Of a stretch of DNA of 64,000 nt, positions 15,094 to 25,558 are shown in pieces. Within the stretch, counting starts at the first letter, position 1; each line of letters begins with the position of its first letter. The DNA is from Nitrospirales bacterium (GTDB lineage Bacteria; Nitrospirota; Nitrospiria; Nitrospirales; UBA8639): contig JAJDBM010000070.1 in the NCBI GenBank assembly GCA_029261355.1, forward strand, positions 124,001 through 188,000, given 5' to 3'. The translations under genes were made by a program, and so were the position numbers. The notes under the pieces were generated by a model that did no database searches, had not been told where the DNA came from, and was given only the letters and a program-made list of their open reading frames with translations.

Positions 15094-15954
15094 TTGGCGG
15101 TGGTGGGGGAAACAAATCCGACAACCCTAACCCCCTGGGTTTTGAGATGTGTGGAGTTTTTTTCCCGCGATACCTTTCTTAGAGAGTGTTTTGTGTTGAT
15201 GCGTATCCTGAATTTTGCGGTTGATTATGACTTACTCGATAAGAATCGGTTGAAGGTGATTACGATTGAGAAGGGTATCAGACGGGAGAGGGTAATCAGT
15301 GAGGATGAATATTCGGCCTTGCAAGTGGCGGCATCTCTTCAGTTGTGGAGGTTGATGTTGCTGGTGCTAAATACAGGTTTACGGGAATCCGTATTACTGT
15401 CAGTAGCATTGAACTGGATCAGGGCGTATGAGGACGGGTGGTGGTTGAGCCTTCCGAAAGCTCGAACGACGTTTAAGGCACATGCCCCACGAATTCCATT
15501 GAATGCAGCAGCCTTGGCGGCACTCGTTCCGTAGAGTGAGCCGATGGTGAGTGGAAGAATATTTAGTACGTGGAATGATCGAAGCTCAGTGACATCGGCA
15601 TGGAGAAGGGCCATTCAGAAAACGAGCATTCACGATTTGAAATTTCACGATTTGCGACATTCATTTGTGACGCGGCTACAGAATTTTGGTGTTGATTATG
15701 AGGTGCGCCAATGGCTAGCAGACCACAAAATGAAAGGATCAACTCAGGGGTATTCTCATGGTGGTCCAGGATGGGATGCGAAGCTACGGGACGCAGTCGA
15801 AAAACTGAATGTGTCCTATGGTCTGTCCTATGGAGATTCTATACCTGAGGGTCGAGGGGAAGGTGAGGTCACAAAGGGGTTGAATTTATTGGTGCCGAGG
15901 GACAGAATCGAACTGTCGACACCAGCCTTTTCAGGGCTGTGCTCTGCCAACTGA
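15094..15954 (+). pseudogene. Tyrosine recombinase (phage integrase) interrupted by one in-frame stop
   Basis: A single frame encodes a phage integrase catalytic domain, broken by one TAG at 15532-15534. Before the stop lie part of the core-binding domain (MRILNFAVDYDLLDKNRLK) and the first catalytic Arg in NTGLRES. After it, in the same frame, come HDLRHSF (His-x-x-Arg), a conserved His in LADHK and the nucleophile Tyr in TQGYSH. The N-terminal arm-binding part is missing: the frame opens only after 15072. The reading frame runs on into the antisense of tRNA-Phe, a common sign of integration at a tRNA 3' end. Probably inactive unless the stop is suppressed or is a sequencing error. Confidence 0.85.
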
Positions 15955-15965
15955 GCTACCTCGGC
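15890..15965 (-). tRNA. tRNA-Phe (GAA)
   Basis: The minus strand folds as a standard 76-base tRNA: acceptor GCCGAGG paired with CCTCGGC, D-arm GCTC...GAGC, anticodon stem CAGCC/GGCTG around loop CTGAAAA (anticodon GAA, Phe), T-arm with TTCGATT, discriminator A and an encoded CCA. Its 3' end faces the recombinase remnant, so it is the probable integration site of the island to its left. Confidence 0.95.
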
Positions 15966-16258
15966 ACCTTAGAATATTCAAAGAGTGAGGGGAGGGGCAT
16001 CACGTGCAACAATAAGGTGATAACCGTAGGGCTAGCATCGTGCGCCATTACCTGGCTCTTTGTAGCAATGGGTTACGAAGACTGTCAAGTTATGGGTGAC
16101 TTTGGTTAGGAAATTATCTTGAAAATTATTTGGCCTTGAGTACATTTTCCCCTCAGCGTTGAACAGGTTCAAGAGTTGACTGCTCCAGAAAATCACTTCA
16201 TCAATAGCCTTGATTTTTTTTTGGGGTAAAATGCTCCCTTAATGAGGGCGATTCTTTC

Positions 16259-17143
16259 TCATTCTGCTTCACTCTGAAGTACGGAAGCCATCCAACTTCC
16301 GGCCGGAATAGTAAGAAGAGGACAAGGCACCTTCTTGAGGATTTGTTCAGTATGCCCACCTTGTAATGCATCGAGGAATCCTCGTTTTCCACCGGTTGTC
16401 ATCACGAGCAAGTCAGCGCTATTGACTTTTATTGTGTCTAAAATAACTTTTGTCACGTTCCCTTGTTTGGTGACTTTGGTCCATGTCCATCCTGGAACTG
16501 ATGGGCATCGTAGGGTTGGCATTTGCCCGTCCTCGCCTACGTGGATAATAGTGAACTGACCGGATTTGCAGTGGAGTCGTTGGACTAGGCGGGCGGCAGC
16601 CTGAAGTGCTGGTTGAGCTTGAGGGTCAGACGACACAGGGATGACGATGTGTTTCAATGATACCGATCCATCTTTCTCTGAAACAAATCCGTTTACTCCT
16701 TTTGGTAATAATAGCGTCATAAGTCGTGATTTTCGTGCAACTGGTTTTGCGACTGATTTATGCATCCAATGTATCCATCCTTTACTCTGTTGAGTCGCAA
16801 GGACAAGCAGGTCAGTTGGATGCATTTCTAGCCATTGCAACACGGTTTTTACTGGGTCCGTATGCTTCGCTCGAATTTTGCTGACGTTAATACCTAATGT
16901 TTTGACAGATGACTTGGGGCTGTTTTTGGGTAAGAGCTTCCATTTTTGCAGGGTTTTGCTGACGCCAGGAAACTCTGTCCAATCGATGTTTTGGTCATTG
17001 GCAACATTTAATATCGTCAGTGGGGATTGGGCCATGAGCGCAGCCTTCAGCGCATGTAGGAATGCTGGATGACTGTCTGCACTGAAATCAGAGCAATGTA
17101 CGATATTCTTGATAATTGGTAGGTTCAAACGTGGTTGTCCCAT
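16259..17143 (-). CDS. Tandem universal stress protein (two UspA domains)
   Basis: The 294-residue protein has two UspA folds: residues about 11-147 (starting IKNIVHCSDFSADS) and about 163-283 (starting LKHIVIPVSSDPQ). The second retains a DLLVMTTGGKRG stretch like the ATP-binding GxxG region of Usp proteins. The first is more divergent, with LLVLATQQSKG. Usp proteins bind nucleotides and modulate survival under stress; the ligand here cannot be told. The start is the ATG at 17143; a minus-strand frame at 16201-16392 is a shadow. It lies alone, divergent from proA. Confidence 0.85.
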   Translation of the reverse strand: MGQPRLNLPIIKNIVHCSDFSADSHPAFLHALKAALMAQSPLTILNVANDQNIDWTEFPGVSKTLQKWKLLPKNSPKSSVKTLGINVSKIRAKHTDPVKTVLQWLEMHPTDLLVLATQQSKGWIHWMHKSVAKPVARKSRLMTLLLPKGVNGFVSEKDGSVSLKHIVIPVSSDPQAQPALQAAARLVQRLHCKSGQFTIIHVGEDGQMPTLRCPSVPGWTWTKVTKQGNVTKVILDTIKVNSADLLVMTTGGKRGFLDALQGGHTEQILKKVPCPLLTIPAGSWMASVLQSEAE

Positions 17144-17456
17144 AAGGCCCCTTTCACTAATTTAATGTATAGAGATTTTCTCGTATGGTCATGACTTCCC
17201 ACGCTAGGTTTCTGTCACATTGATTTTCTATCGACAATGTCTGGAGGATGGTACCGTTATTGAGTTCTCCAGGTAAACTGAGAACCTTTACATTGATATT
17301 CTAATAGACTGAATGGTCTTAAGGCTTTGATGTGGAAGCTGAAGATACCTGACGTTGAATCTTCTTCTTTGCTTGACGGTTCTCTCTACCTCACGGTATT
17401 CTCAATTCGCCTTCAATTTATAGAAAAATAACGAGAATCTAAGGACGGCCGAGACT
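17144..17456. other. Divergent intergenic region
   Basis: About 310 AT-rich bases between the stress-protein gene and proA. It must carry both promoters. I see no confident -35/-10 pair and no riboswitch. An AAGGA Shine-Dalgarno sequence precedes proA. Confidence 0.4.
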
Positions 17457-18800
17457 ATGGAAACTAAAGAAGAGCTTGAAGTTCCGGGTGATCAAGACAT
17501 AGACGTTATAGAAGCAGGAGCCCCAGAAGTGGAAGAAGAGGTTCTGAGTAACGAAGATTATGTTGCTGCTCTACTCACGACAGCTCGTACGGCCGCTGGT
17601 CCTTTGAGTATCTTGACGGCTGCGGCGAAAAACCTTGCACTGGAATCCATGGCAGAAGGCCTCGAAGAGGCCTCAGACGCTATTCTTGAGGCCAATGAAG
17701 AAGACTTGTCTGAATTTGGAGATGAACCAGACCGTGCAGCGATGGCTGACCGACTCAAGTTGACTCCGGAACGAATCACTGGCATGGCTAAGCAAATACG
17801 TGAAATCGCTGCATTACGCGATCCTGTTGGTGAGTCGTTAGGGATCTGGCAGCGGCCTAATGGCATGAAGGTTGGGCGTGTGCGTGTGCCGATTGGGGTG
17901 ATTGGTATTGTCTATGAATCTCGCCCCAATGTGACAGCTGATGCTGCAGCGTTATGTTTGAAGTCTGGAAATGTCTGCGTCTTGCGTGGCGGATCGGAGG
18001 CCATTCATTCCAACACCGCTATTGCGAAAGTCTTACATGCCGCCGCTGTGAAGTCAGGAATTCCTGAGGGTGCAATCTCCTTCATTGATAGAACTGATAG
18101 GGATGTGGTGCTGGCTTTACTCAAGAGTGATCGTTATGTGGATTTGATTATTCCTAGGGGTGGTGAGTCATTGATGGAAACGGTGACTGAGAATGCCACC
18201 ATGCCTGTGATTAAACATGATAAGGGAGTCTGTCATATCTATGTCGATTCGGATGCCGATTTGGAACAAGCCCTCAAGGTCTCGGTTAATGCAAAGGTGC
18301 AACGTCCTTCGACGTGCAACACATTAGAATGTTTGCTGGTGCACGAGAAAATTGCCAAAAGCTTTCTCGTGCCTCTTGGGAAGCAACTGGCTGAAGATGG
18401 CGTGGAAATTCGTGGATGTCCTAAGACGTGCGGAATATTGCCAGAAGCTAAGCCTGCAGAAGAAGGTGACTATGGCAAAGAGTTTTTAGCCCTAATTCTC
18501 GCCATCAAGATTGTCAAGGACATGGACCAGGCGATGGAACATATTGAGACGTATGGCTCTAAACATACTGAGTCGATTCTGACGAATGATTATATGCGGA
18601 GTCTTCGCTTTCTTCGACAAGTGGATGCCAGTGCTGTGATGGTGAATGCCTCTACTCGACTGAATGATGGGTATGAGTTTGGTCTTGGCGCAGAAATGGG
18701 GATTAGTACGACGAGACTTCATGCTCGTGGGCCAATGGGTTTGGCCGATTTGACCTGTTCGAAATATGTGGTCTATGGCACGGGGCAAATTCGGGAATAA
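17457..18800 (+). CDS. proA: Gamma-glutamyl phosphate reductase
   Basis: This NADPH-dependent aldehyde-dehydrogenase-type enzyme makes glutamate 5-semialdehyde in proline synthesis. The conserved core is present: VPIGVIGIVYESRPNVT, LRGGSEA, DLIIPRGG, and the catalytic Cys287 in RPSTCN. Length is 447 residues against about 420 in the family. The excess is an acidic N-terminal extension (about residues 1-30, rich in Glu/Asp). The start is the ATG after an AAGGA site. The gene is not beside proB, whose product supplies the substrate. Confidence 0.95.
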   Translation: METKEELEVPGDQDIDVIEAGAPEVEEEVLSNEDYVAALLTTARTAAGPLSILTAAAKNLALESMAEGLEEASDAILEANEEDLSEFGDEPDRAAMADRLKLTPERITGMAKQIREIAALRDPVGESLGIWQRPNGMKVGRVRVPIGVIGIVYESRPNVTADAAALCLKSGNVCVLRGGSEAIHSNTAIAKVLHAAAVKSGIPEGAISFIDRTDRDVVLALLKSDRYVDLIIPRGGESLMETVTENATMPVIKHDKGVCHIYVDSDADLEQALKVSVNAKVQRPSTCNTLECLLVHEKIAKSFLVPLGKQLAEDGVEIRGCPKTCGILPEAKPAEEGDYGKEFLALILAIKIVKDMDQAMEHIETYGSKHTESILTNDYMRSLRFLRQVDASAVMVNASTRLNDGYEFGLGAEMGISTTRLHARGPMGLADLTCSKYVVYGTGQIRE

Positions 18801-18887
18801 CACATTCTTGTTCCTGATTCAAATAACGTATGTTGTGAACAGAGAAAGTATTTGGCTGGGTAGACATGTCGTGCGTTTGTTTTCTTA

Positions 18888-20765
18888 TTGAATCGTTTTG
18901 CTTGCACGTTTTCTCAATGTCCTCGCTATGACAGTGACCGTCTTGTTCTCAAACTTCTTCTACTCAATCCAAAATTTCCAACTCTAATGGATTCAGATTT
19001 GATCATTCATTCTGTTCTTCGGCAGAAAGATCTCTTTCTCCTTTCAGGGAATCATTCCTATGGGGAAGACTTTGCGTCCGCTGGAGGAACGGTTCATCCT
19101 CAAGCCAGTGGCCATTTGGTTTTTTATGGAGCGACTGGTCGACGAATCCTTCTAACGGACCCTGAGGGACATCCGCTTCATGAATGTGAATGGGCCAACT
19201 CCGTTCAAGGGGTGGAGCAACTGATTTCAACGCGCTTCCAGTTAGACTGGGGGCAATGGGTTGGGATCAAACCCGGGCATTTGATTTATGAAACTCATTT
19301 AAATCTTTCGACCAGACCAGGGTGGGAATCGATCACAAAGGATGATCTTCGGGCGATGGCTGCTCGAGCGATGAACGTTTCATTGGAGCATATCCGGTTT
19401 TTTTATCGAGATGACGATGTCGTGATTGATTCAATGGGGCAAGCGACTATTCGACAACGGAAAGATGCATTCTATATTTTGCCAGAGGGCCGCTTTGATC
19501 AGGCCTCGTTTATGTCCTGCATGACTGCCATGAATTGGGAGCGAATTGATTATCTTCCTGTCGTGGAACTCTTTCTCTCTCTCTTACCTGGCACCGGAAG
19601 CGCCACATTTGAGCTGATTCGTGGGCTTTATGATGATCAGAATCCTATCCTTCCTGTGCCGTTACAATATCGTGGGATTCCTCCGTATCCATCTGAAGGA
19701 GCCTTTCGACTCTTTAGTCAGTTTTTTACCCCTTCTGTTCAAGGTGGAGTTGATCCGTTACGAGTGTTTTTGGACGTTTCGCATTCAGACGAAGTCCTAT
19801 GGTTGCCAGCAGCACAGCCTCCTGTTCGATTTTTTGATCCTGAGCAGGCATTGGGTGTCACCGTTTCACAGGGCCAGGTTGTTAAGGTCTCCCTAACAAA
19901 TGATCTCACTGGACTTTCCTACTTTGCTCCAAAACAGAGAGGTCTTCCTCCTTGTGGTCGAAGCGCTGTGAGTAATGGGAATAGTCTCATCCTTCACGAT
20001 GAAACTCAACACGTGACAATGCAGGCTAAAGTCGAATGGGGAATTACTCACACTTCTGAATCTCAACAGTTTCCCGCAGATGTGCCTTCTTGGCGTTCAT
20101 TGTTTCCACATGGAATTCCACAGGTTACAGCTTCAGAAGCCTATTCGGCCGTCTTGCTCTATCCTGAAGATGAGCAAGTCATTGGGGAAGCCGAGAGTCA
20201 ACCCTTTCTCTTTGATTATGTGGATGATCTCGGAGAAGAGCAGCCGCATGTGCAGCATGCTATTCGATCTGCGCGTCGTCTTCTTATTGGAGGATGTGAT
20301 GCGGCTCTGAATACATGTGTCAGCCTAATAGCAGAGAAAGATATGACAGTGTTGTATCGATCGGCACCGATTATTCTGAAACAAGCTCAATCCATCTGGA
20401 ACCAATGTGCTCGTTCACGACAGTGGGAGATACTCCGTCATATTCGCTTGTTACCTGAAATCGAGAATCTTCAGTCGAGTTTAGAGGAGTCTTATGACCT
20501 CATTTATTACTGGATTCCGTTTGAGCGGTTTCACCAGCCACGACTCCTTGAACAAACGATGGAATCTTTAGTGAATGCTCTGATGGCGAATGGCATGCTG
20601 ATCATGTCAGGCCCCCCCCTATTGGAACAGTCTATCCGGCAGCATCAATTAACCGCATTGTCCACTGAGTATATTCACGATCTTCCTACGTTTCGACTGC
20701 ATCAAGCTATCTTACCAAAAGCGAAGCTTCAGCAGGACCTTATGGTGTTTGTTTTGAAGAAATAG
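18888..20765 (+). CDS. Large protein of unknown function, possible C-terminal Rossmann-like domain
   Basis: I do not recognise this protein. The open frame gives 625 residues from a TTG; an ATG at 18987 would give 592 residues. Neither has a good Shine-Dalgarno sequence, so the start is uncertain. There is no signal peptide or membrane helix. The last 160 residues contain alternating strands and helices: RRLLIGGCDAALN as a possible nucleotide-binding turn, YDLIYYWIPFERF, and ANGMLIMSGPPLLEQ. These resemble the late strands of a SAM-methyltransferase fold, but the glycine motif is not typical. The gene stands alone between proA and the pyrimidine operon, with the pyr promoter about 60 bases after its end. 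Confidence 0.6.
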   Translation: MNRFACTFSQCPRYDSDRLVLKLLLLNPKFPTLMDSDLIIHSVLRQKDLFLLSGNHSYGEDFASAGGTVHPQASGHLVFYGATGRRILLTDPEGHPLHECEWANSVQGVEQLISTRFQLDWGQWVGIKPGHLIYETHLNLSTRPGWESITKDDLRAMAARAMNVSLEHIRFFYRDDDVVIDSMGQATIRQRKDAFYILPEGRFDQASFMSCMTAMNWERIDYLPVVELFLSLLPGTGSATFELIRGLYDDQNPILPVPLQYRGIPPYPSEGAFRLFSQFFTPSVQGGVDPLRVFLDVSHSDEVLWLPAAQPPVRFFDPEQALGVTVSQGQVVKVSLTNDLTGLSYFAPKQRGLPPCGRSAVSNGNSLILHDETQHVTMQAKVEWGITHTSESQQFPADVPSWRSLFPHGIPQVTASEAYSAVLLYPEDEQVIGEAESQPFLFDYVDDLGEEQPHVQHAIRSARRLLIGGCDAALNTCVSLIAEKDMTVLYRSAPIILKQAQSIWNQCARSRQWEILRHIRLLPEIENLQSSLEESYDLIYYWIPFERFHQPRLLEQTMESLVNALMANGMLIMSGPPLLEQSIRQHQLTALSTEYIHDLPTFRLHQAILPKAKLQQDLMVFVLKK

Positions 20766-20824
20766 GCACTATTTACAGGATTGTGTAAGCCAAATCTAGG
20801 CTGATGCTCTGGTGTTTACCAGTC

Positions 20825-20853
20825 TTGACAGCTGGCCGTGTTGAGAATAGGAT
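20825..20853 (+). promoter_or_regulatory. Sigma-70-type promoter of the pyr operon
   Basis: A perfect TTGACA (20825-20830) and TAGGAT (20848-20853) are separated by 17 bases. Transcription should begin near 20860, giving a leader of about 125 bases before pyrR, which contains the attenuator elements below. Confidence 0.7.
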
Positions 20854-20866
20854 AGGGTAACCTTTA

Positions 20867-21534
<668 letters not shown>

Positions 21535-21548
21535 ACAAAGGTCGTGGC

Positions 21549-22475
21549 ATGGGTTTAAAGACTAAAGATTTACTCGGTGTGTCTTCACTGACATCTGATG
21601 AAATTCGTTTAATCTTAGAAACTTCTGAGTCTTTCAAAGAAGTCAGTGGCCGAGAGATCAAGAAAGTCCCAGCTTTACGCGGCAAAACTGTAGTGAATTT
21701 ATTTTTTGAACCCAGTACACGAACCAGAACGTCGTTTGAATTGGCTGCCAAACGGTTAAGTGCTGATGTGATTAATTTTTCTCCTTCGACGAGTAGTATT
21801 GTCAAGGGTGAAACGTTGTTAGATACCGCACGTAACATTGAATCGATGCAAGCCGATATCATTGTGCTTCGCCATTCTTCTCCGGGAGCCGCAGAAACAT
21901 TGGCCAAAGGGGTACGGTCATCGGTTATTAATGCCGGGGATGGTTGGCATGAACATCCAACGCAAGCGCTGTTGGATCTTTTTACGATTAAAGAACGAAA
22001 GCCAAATATTGAAGGATTAACGGTCACGATTGTTGGCGATATTGCCCATAGTCGCGTGGCTCGCTCTAATATTTTTGCATTAACAAAACTCGGTGCAACA
22101 GTTCGCCTGGTCGCACCTCCGACGATGATTCCTCTGCATGTTGATCGTTTTGGCGTATCGGTTTTTTCGAGTTTGGATGCAGGGTTAGAAGGTGCTGATG
22201 TGATCATCATGCTACGGCTTCAATTAGAGCGGCTAGGGCGTGCATTTTTCCCAAGCATTCGTGAGTATGCGCGCTTATACTGTTTGACGATGGACCGGAT
22301 GAAGCGTGCGAAGCCTGATGTTATGATCATGCATCCGGGTCCTCTCAATCGTGGAGTGGAAATTGCGCCGGAAATTGCGGATAGTCAATCTGCCGTTATT
22401 CTTGACCAAGTTGCCAATGGCGTGGCGGTGAGAATGGGCTTGATGTATTTGCTTTCTGGGTCTGGACAGGCATGA
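21549..22475 (+). CDS. pyrB: Aspartate carbamoyltransferase, catalytic chain
   Basis: 308 residues, normal length. It condenses carbamoyl phosphate with aspartate, the committed step of pyrimidine synthesis. The carbamoyl-phosphate loop FFEPSTRTRTSFE is complete, followed by the HPTQALLDLFT stretch and MHPGPLNRGVEI near the end. No regulatory chain gene (pyrI) is adjacent, which fits class B or C type enzymes that pair with dihydroorotase or act alone. It is followed after 11-26 bases by pyrC, depending on the pyrC start. Confidence 0.97.
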   Translation: MGLKTKDLLGVSSLTSDEIRLILETSESFKEVSGREIKKVPALRGKTVVNLFFEPSTRTRTSFELAAKRLSADVINFSPSTSSIVKGETLLDTARNIESMQADIIVLRHSSPGAAETLAKGVRSSVINAGDGWHEHPTQALLDLFTIKERKPNIEGLTVTIVGDIAHSRVARSNIFALTKLGATVRLVAPPTMIPLHVDRFGVSVFSSLDAGLEGADVIIMLRLQLERLGRAFFPSIREYARLYCLTMDRMKRAKPDVMIMHPGPLNRGVEIAPEIADSQSAVILDQVANGVAVRMGLMYLLSGSGQA

Positions 22476-22501
22476 ACCCGTGAAAGGTGAGACATGAAAT
22501 C

Positions 22502-23788
22502 ATGAATATGTTGATTCGTGGCGGAACAGTCATTGATCCAGGTCAGTTTCATGGCCTTGGAGATGTGTTTATTCGGGCTGGAAAAATTGAGGCGATAGGG
22601 GAGCATCTTTCGATCGCTGAATCCGATATGGTGGAACTGACGATTATTGATGCTCAGGGACTGGTTGTGGCACCTGGGTTTGTGGATCTTCATGCACATC
22701 TTCGGGAACCGGGATTCGAACATAAGGAAACAATCGAGACGGGCGCGTCGTCAGCCGTGGCTGGTGGATTTACGTCAGTCTGTTGCATGCCTAACACCAG
22801 TCCTGTGAATGATAATCAAGCGGTGACCGAGTTTATCTTGAGCCGAGCTAAACAGGCTGGAAAAGCCAATATTTTTCCCATTGGGGCCATTACTAAAGGA
22901 TCAGAAGGCGTTGAACTTGCTGAGATTGGCGATCTGTTTGCAGCAGGGTGTGTGGCCATTTCTGATGATGGACGTCCTGTGATGAATAGCCAAGTGATGC
23001 GGCGAGCCATGGAATATGCCCAGGCTTTTGATTTACCTGTGGTTGATCATTGTGAATGTCTTCATCTTTCTGATGGAGGATGTATGAATGAAGGCTTTGT
23101 TTCGACCGAATTAGGCATGCCAGGTATCCCAAATGCATCAGAGGATGTCATGGTGGCACGCAATATTGCCTTGGCTGAATTGACTGGAGCCCGACTTCAT
23201 TTGGCACACTTAAGCACGGCTGGCTCAGTTCGACTGACACGCCAAGCGAAGGCCAATGGGATTCCGGTGACAGCGGAAGTCTGTCCACATCACTTTTCAC
23301 TCACAGATGAAGCGGCGCGAGATTTTCATGCCAATGCTAAAATGAGCCCGCCTCTTCGGTCGGCCGCAGATGTTGAGGCCCTCAAAGAAGGGCTTGCCGA
23401 TGACACAATTGATACCATTGCGACTGACCATGCTCCGCATGCCATACAAGAAAAGCAAATGGAGTTTGATAAGGCCCCATTTGGTATTGTTGGTTTTGAA
23501 ACGGCATTTCCGTTGACGATGGCTTTAGTGGAAGAAGGCGTCCTCTCACTTGAACGCGCGATTGAAAAACTCACGTCAGCCCCTGCACGGGCATTTTCTC
23601 TCAAAAAAGGAACGCTCGCGGTTGGCAGCGATGCTGATGTGGTGTTACTGGATCCTTCTCATTCGTGGGTGATTGATCCGACACAATTTCATTCAAAAAG
23701 TCAGAATACTCCATTTACTGGTTGGAATGTAAAAGGGAAAGTGATCAAGACAATCGTTGCCGGAACGATTGTGTATGGATCTGATTGA
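22502..23788 (+). CDS. pyrC: Dihydroorotase
   Basis: The ATG at 22502 gives 428 residues; a GTG at 22487 would add five residues (the AAAGGTGA site lies between the two). This is a type I zinc amidohydrolase that cyclises carbamoyl aspartate to dihydroorotate. Metal ligands are visible in DLHAHLREPG (the HxH pair and substrate Arg), a later His in VDHCE, HLAHLST, and the catalytic Asp in TDHAPH. Immediately downstream of pyrB, as expected for the shared pathway. Confidence 0.96.
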   Translation: MNMLIRGGTVIDPGQFHGLGDVFIRAGKIEAIGEHLSIAESDMVELTIIDAQGLVVAPGFVDLHAHLREPGFEHKETIETGASSAVAGGFTSVCCMPNTSPVNDNQAVTEFILSRAKQAGKANIFPIGAITKGSEGVELAEIGDLFAAGCVAISDDGRPVMNSQVMRRAMEYAQAFDLPVVDHCECLHLSDGGCMNEGFVSTELGMPGIPNASEDVMVARNIALAELTGARLHLAHLSTAGSVRLTRQAKANGIPVTAEVCPHHFSLTDEAARDFHANAKMSPPLRSAADVEALKEGLADDTIDTIATDHAPHAIQEKQMEFDKAPFGIVGFETAFPLTMALVEEGVLSLERAIEKLTSAPARAFSLKKGTLAVGSDADVVLLDPSHSWVIDPTQFHSKSQNTPFTGWNVKGKVIKTIVAGTIVYGSD

Positions 23789-23791
23789 ACT

Positions 23792-24343
23792 GTGGTACGA
23801 GAGACCTCGCGATGGCAATTTGTCGGATACTTTTGCGAGGTGTTCGGTTTGATGCTTTGGGTTGGTGGGTTGTTCATGATTATCGCCGTGGTGATTCCTG
23901 CGGTTTTTAATTCATTTGGAATGGAACCTGCTGGTCGTTTTTTACGACGAGTGTTTGATGGCTATAGCCTTTTCACGCTTGGGATTCTTCTTTTTTTAAT
24001 GATGATGGCCGGTACTCGATATTGGTATGGACTTTCTTCATCTCATAATCAATTTCCTGTGACCCGCACCGATGTAATCTTGCTGGTGTGCATGATGATT
24101 ACAACCGGTTTGGTCATGGGAGTACTTGGGCCAAAAGCCATTGCCTTGCAAGAACAAGCCTTTGAAACCGTGTCACAAGTTGAAAAGAAGGTTGCGTATG
24201 ATCAGTTTTTTCGTGTGCATATGATTGTTCGCGCGCTCCATTTAATTAATGTGGGACTTGCCGCCGGATTACTTATTTCAAAACTTCGACGTGGTCTTTC
24301 TTTGTCCGACCTCTCAGATGGAACACTACGAAATGCCTCATAA
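23792..24343 (+). CDS. DUF4149 (TMEM205-like) membrane protein
   Basis: 183 residues with four predicted membrane helices (about 12-35, 56-73, 94-115, 145-165). It has the LMLWVGGLFMI opening and the RVFDGYSLFTLGI-type stretch of DUF4149 proteins, whose function is unknown. The GTG start lies three bases after the pyrC stop, so translation is probably coupled. It sits inside the pyrimidine operon and may have no pathway role. A downstream ATG near 23850 would remove part of the first helix and is less likely. Confidence 0.75.
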   Translation: MVRETSRWQFVGYFCEVFGLMLWVGGLFMIIAVVIPAVFNSFGMEPAGRFLRRVFDGYSLFTLGILLFLMMMAGTRYWYGLSSSHNQFPVTRTDVILLVCMMITTGLVMGVLGPKAIALQEQAFETVSQVEKKVAYDQFFRVHMIVRALHLINVGLAAGLLISKLRRGLSLSDLSDGTLRNAS

Positions 24344-24373
24344 GATAAAGGTTGTGTTGAGTCGACGGTCATA

Positions 24374-25558
24374 ATGGAAAAAGCCTTATTAGCGTTAGCT
24401 GACGGTACCGTGTTTGAAGGCACGGCTCTCGGTTATCGTGGGGAAACTTCAGGTGAGGTTGTTTTTAACACCGCGATGACCGGGTACCAGGAAATATTAA
24501 CTGATCCGTCCTATAAGGGGCAGATTGTCGTCATGACGAGTTCTCATATTGGGAACTATGGCATATCGAGTAAGGATTGCGAATCTTCCGGACCTTGGGT
24601 TGAAGGATTTATTGTTCGTGAGGCGTCATCGACTGCGAGTAATTGGCGTTCGGATGAATCATTTGTGAATTATATGGTCCGGCATAAAATTGTTGGAATT
24701 GAAGGCATTGATGTTCGTGCCCTTACCAGACATTTACGAGATCATGGCTCCCAACCGGGAGTGATTTCTCATGTGAATGTCGATGCAGAAAAGTTGGTTG
24801 AACAAGCCCGGCAATTACCCACAATTGTTGGCCGAGATCTTGTATCAAAAGTGACGTGCGCGAAGCCGTATCAATGGACTGAAGGCACTGGGGAATGGCC
24901 AACAGAAATTTCCTCTGATCAATCCAATGATGGCAAAGGGCCAACTGATCGTTGCAAGGTGGTCGTTTTTGATTTTGGTGTGAAACTGAATATTCTGCGA
25001 CGCCTTGTCGATGTTGGCTGTGACGTCGATGTCGTGCCGGCATCGACCTCTGCTGAAGTCGTGAAGTCATTGGAGCCAGATGGTGTTCTGCTTTCAAATG
25101 GTCCTGGAGACCCAGAAGCTGTTCCCTTTGCTGTTCATGCCGTGCAGAATCTTATTGGGTGGCGTCCCATTTTCGGTATTTGTCTTGGGCATCAGATCCT
25201 GGGATTGGCCTTGGGGATGCGCTCACATAAACTCAAGTTTGGGCATCATGGAGCCAATCATCCAGTCATTGACTTACGGTCTGGAAAAGTCGAAATTACC
25301 TCGCAAAATCATAATTTTTCTATTGGGCCTCCTGATTTAGGTAAGTCTGGGGACGATGACCTTCACGTATTTCAAAGTCAATGGGGGCGAGTTCATATGT
25401 CACATCGCAGTCTCAATGATGGCTGTTGCGAAGGTCTCGTTGGTTTGGATGTGCCAATCATGTCCACTCAATATCATCCTGAAGCCTCACCCGGACCACA
25501 TGACTCCGCCTATATGTTTCGTCAATTCTTGAATCTTCTAGGGAACACTCATGCTTAA
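24374..25558 (+). CDS. carA: Carbamoyl-phosphate synthase, small (glutaminase) subunit
   Basis: 394 residues, standard length. The N-terminal CPSase domain begins MEKALLALADGTVFEGTA. The C-terminal class I glutamine amidotransferase domain has the nucleophile Cys270 in FGICLGHQ and the His-Glu of YHPEASPG. It supplies ammonia from glutamine to the CarB subunit, encoded two genes downstream. The end overlaps the sppA start by eight bases. Confidence 0.97.
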   Translation: MEKALLALADGTVFEGTALGYRGETSGEVVFNTAMTGYQEILTDPSYKGQIVVMTSSHIGNYGISSKDCESSGPWVEGFIVREASSTASNWRSDESFVNYMVRHKIVGIEGIDVRALTRHLRDHGSQPGVISHVNVDAEKLVEQARQLPTIVGRDLVSKVTCAKPYQWTEGTGEWPTEISSDQSNDGKGPTDRCKVVVFDFGVKLNILRRLVDVGCDVDVVPASTSAEVVKSLEPDGVLLSNGPGDPEAVPFAVHAVQNLIGWRPIFGICLGHQILGLALGMRSHKLKFGHHGANHPVIDLRSGKVEITSQNHNFSIGPPDLGKSGDDDLHVFQSQWGRVHMSHRSLNDGCCEGLVGLDVPIMSTQYHPEASPGPHDSAYMFRQFLNLLGNTHA

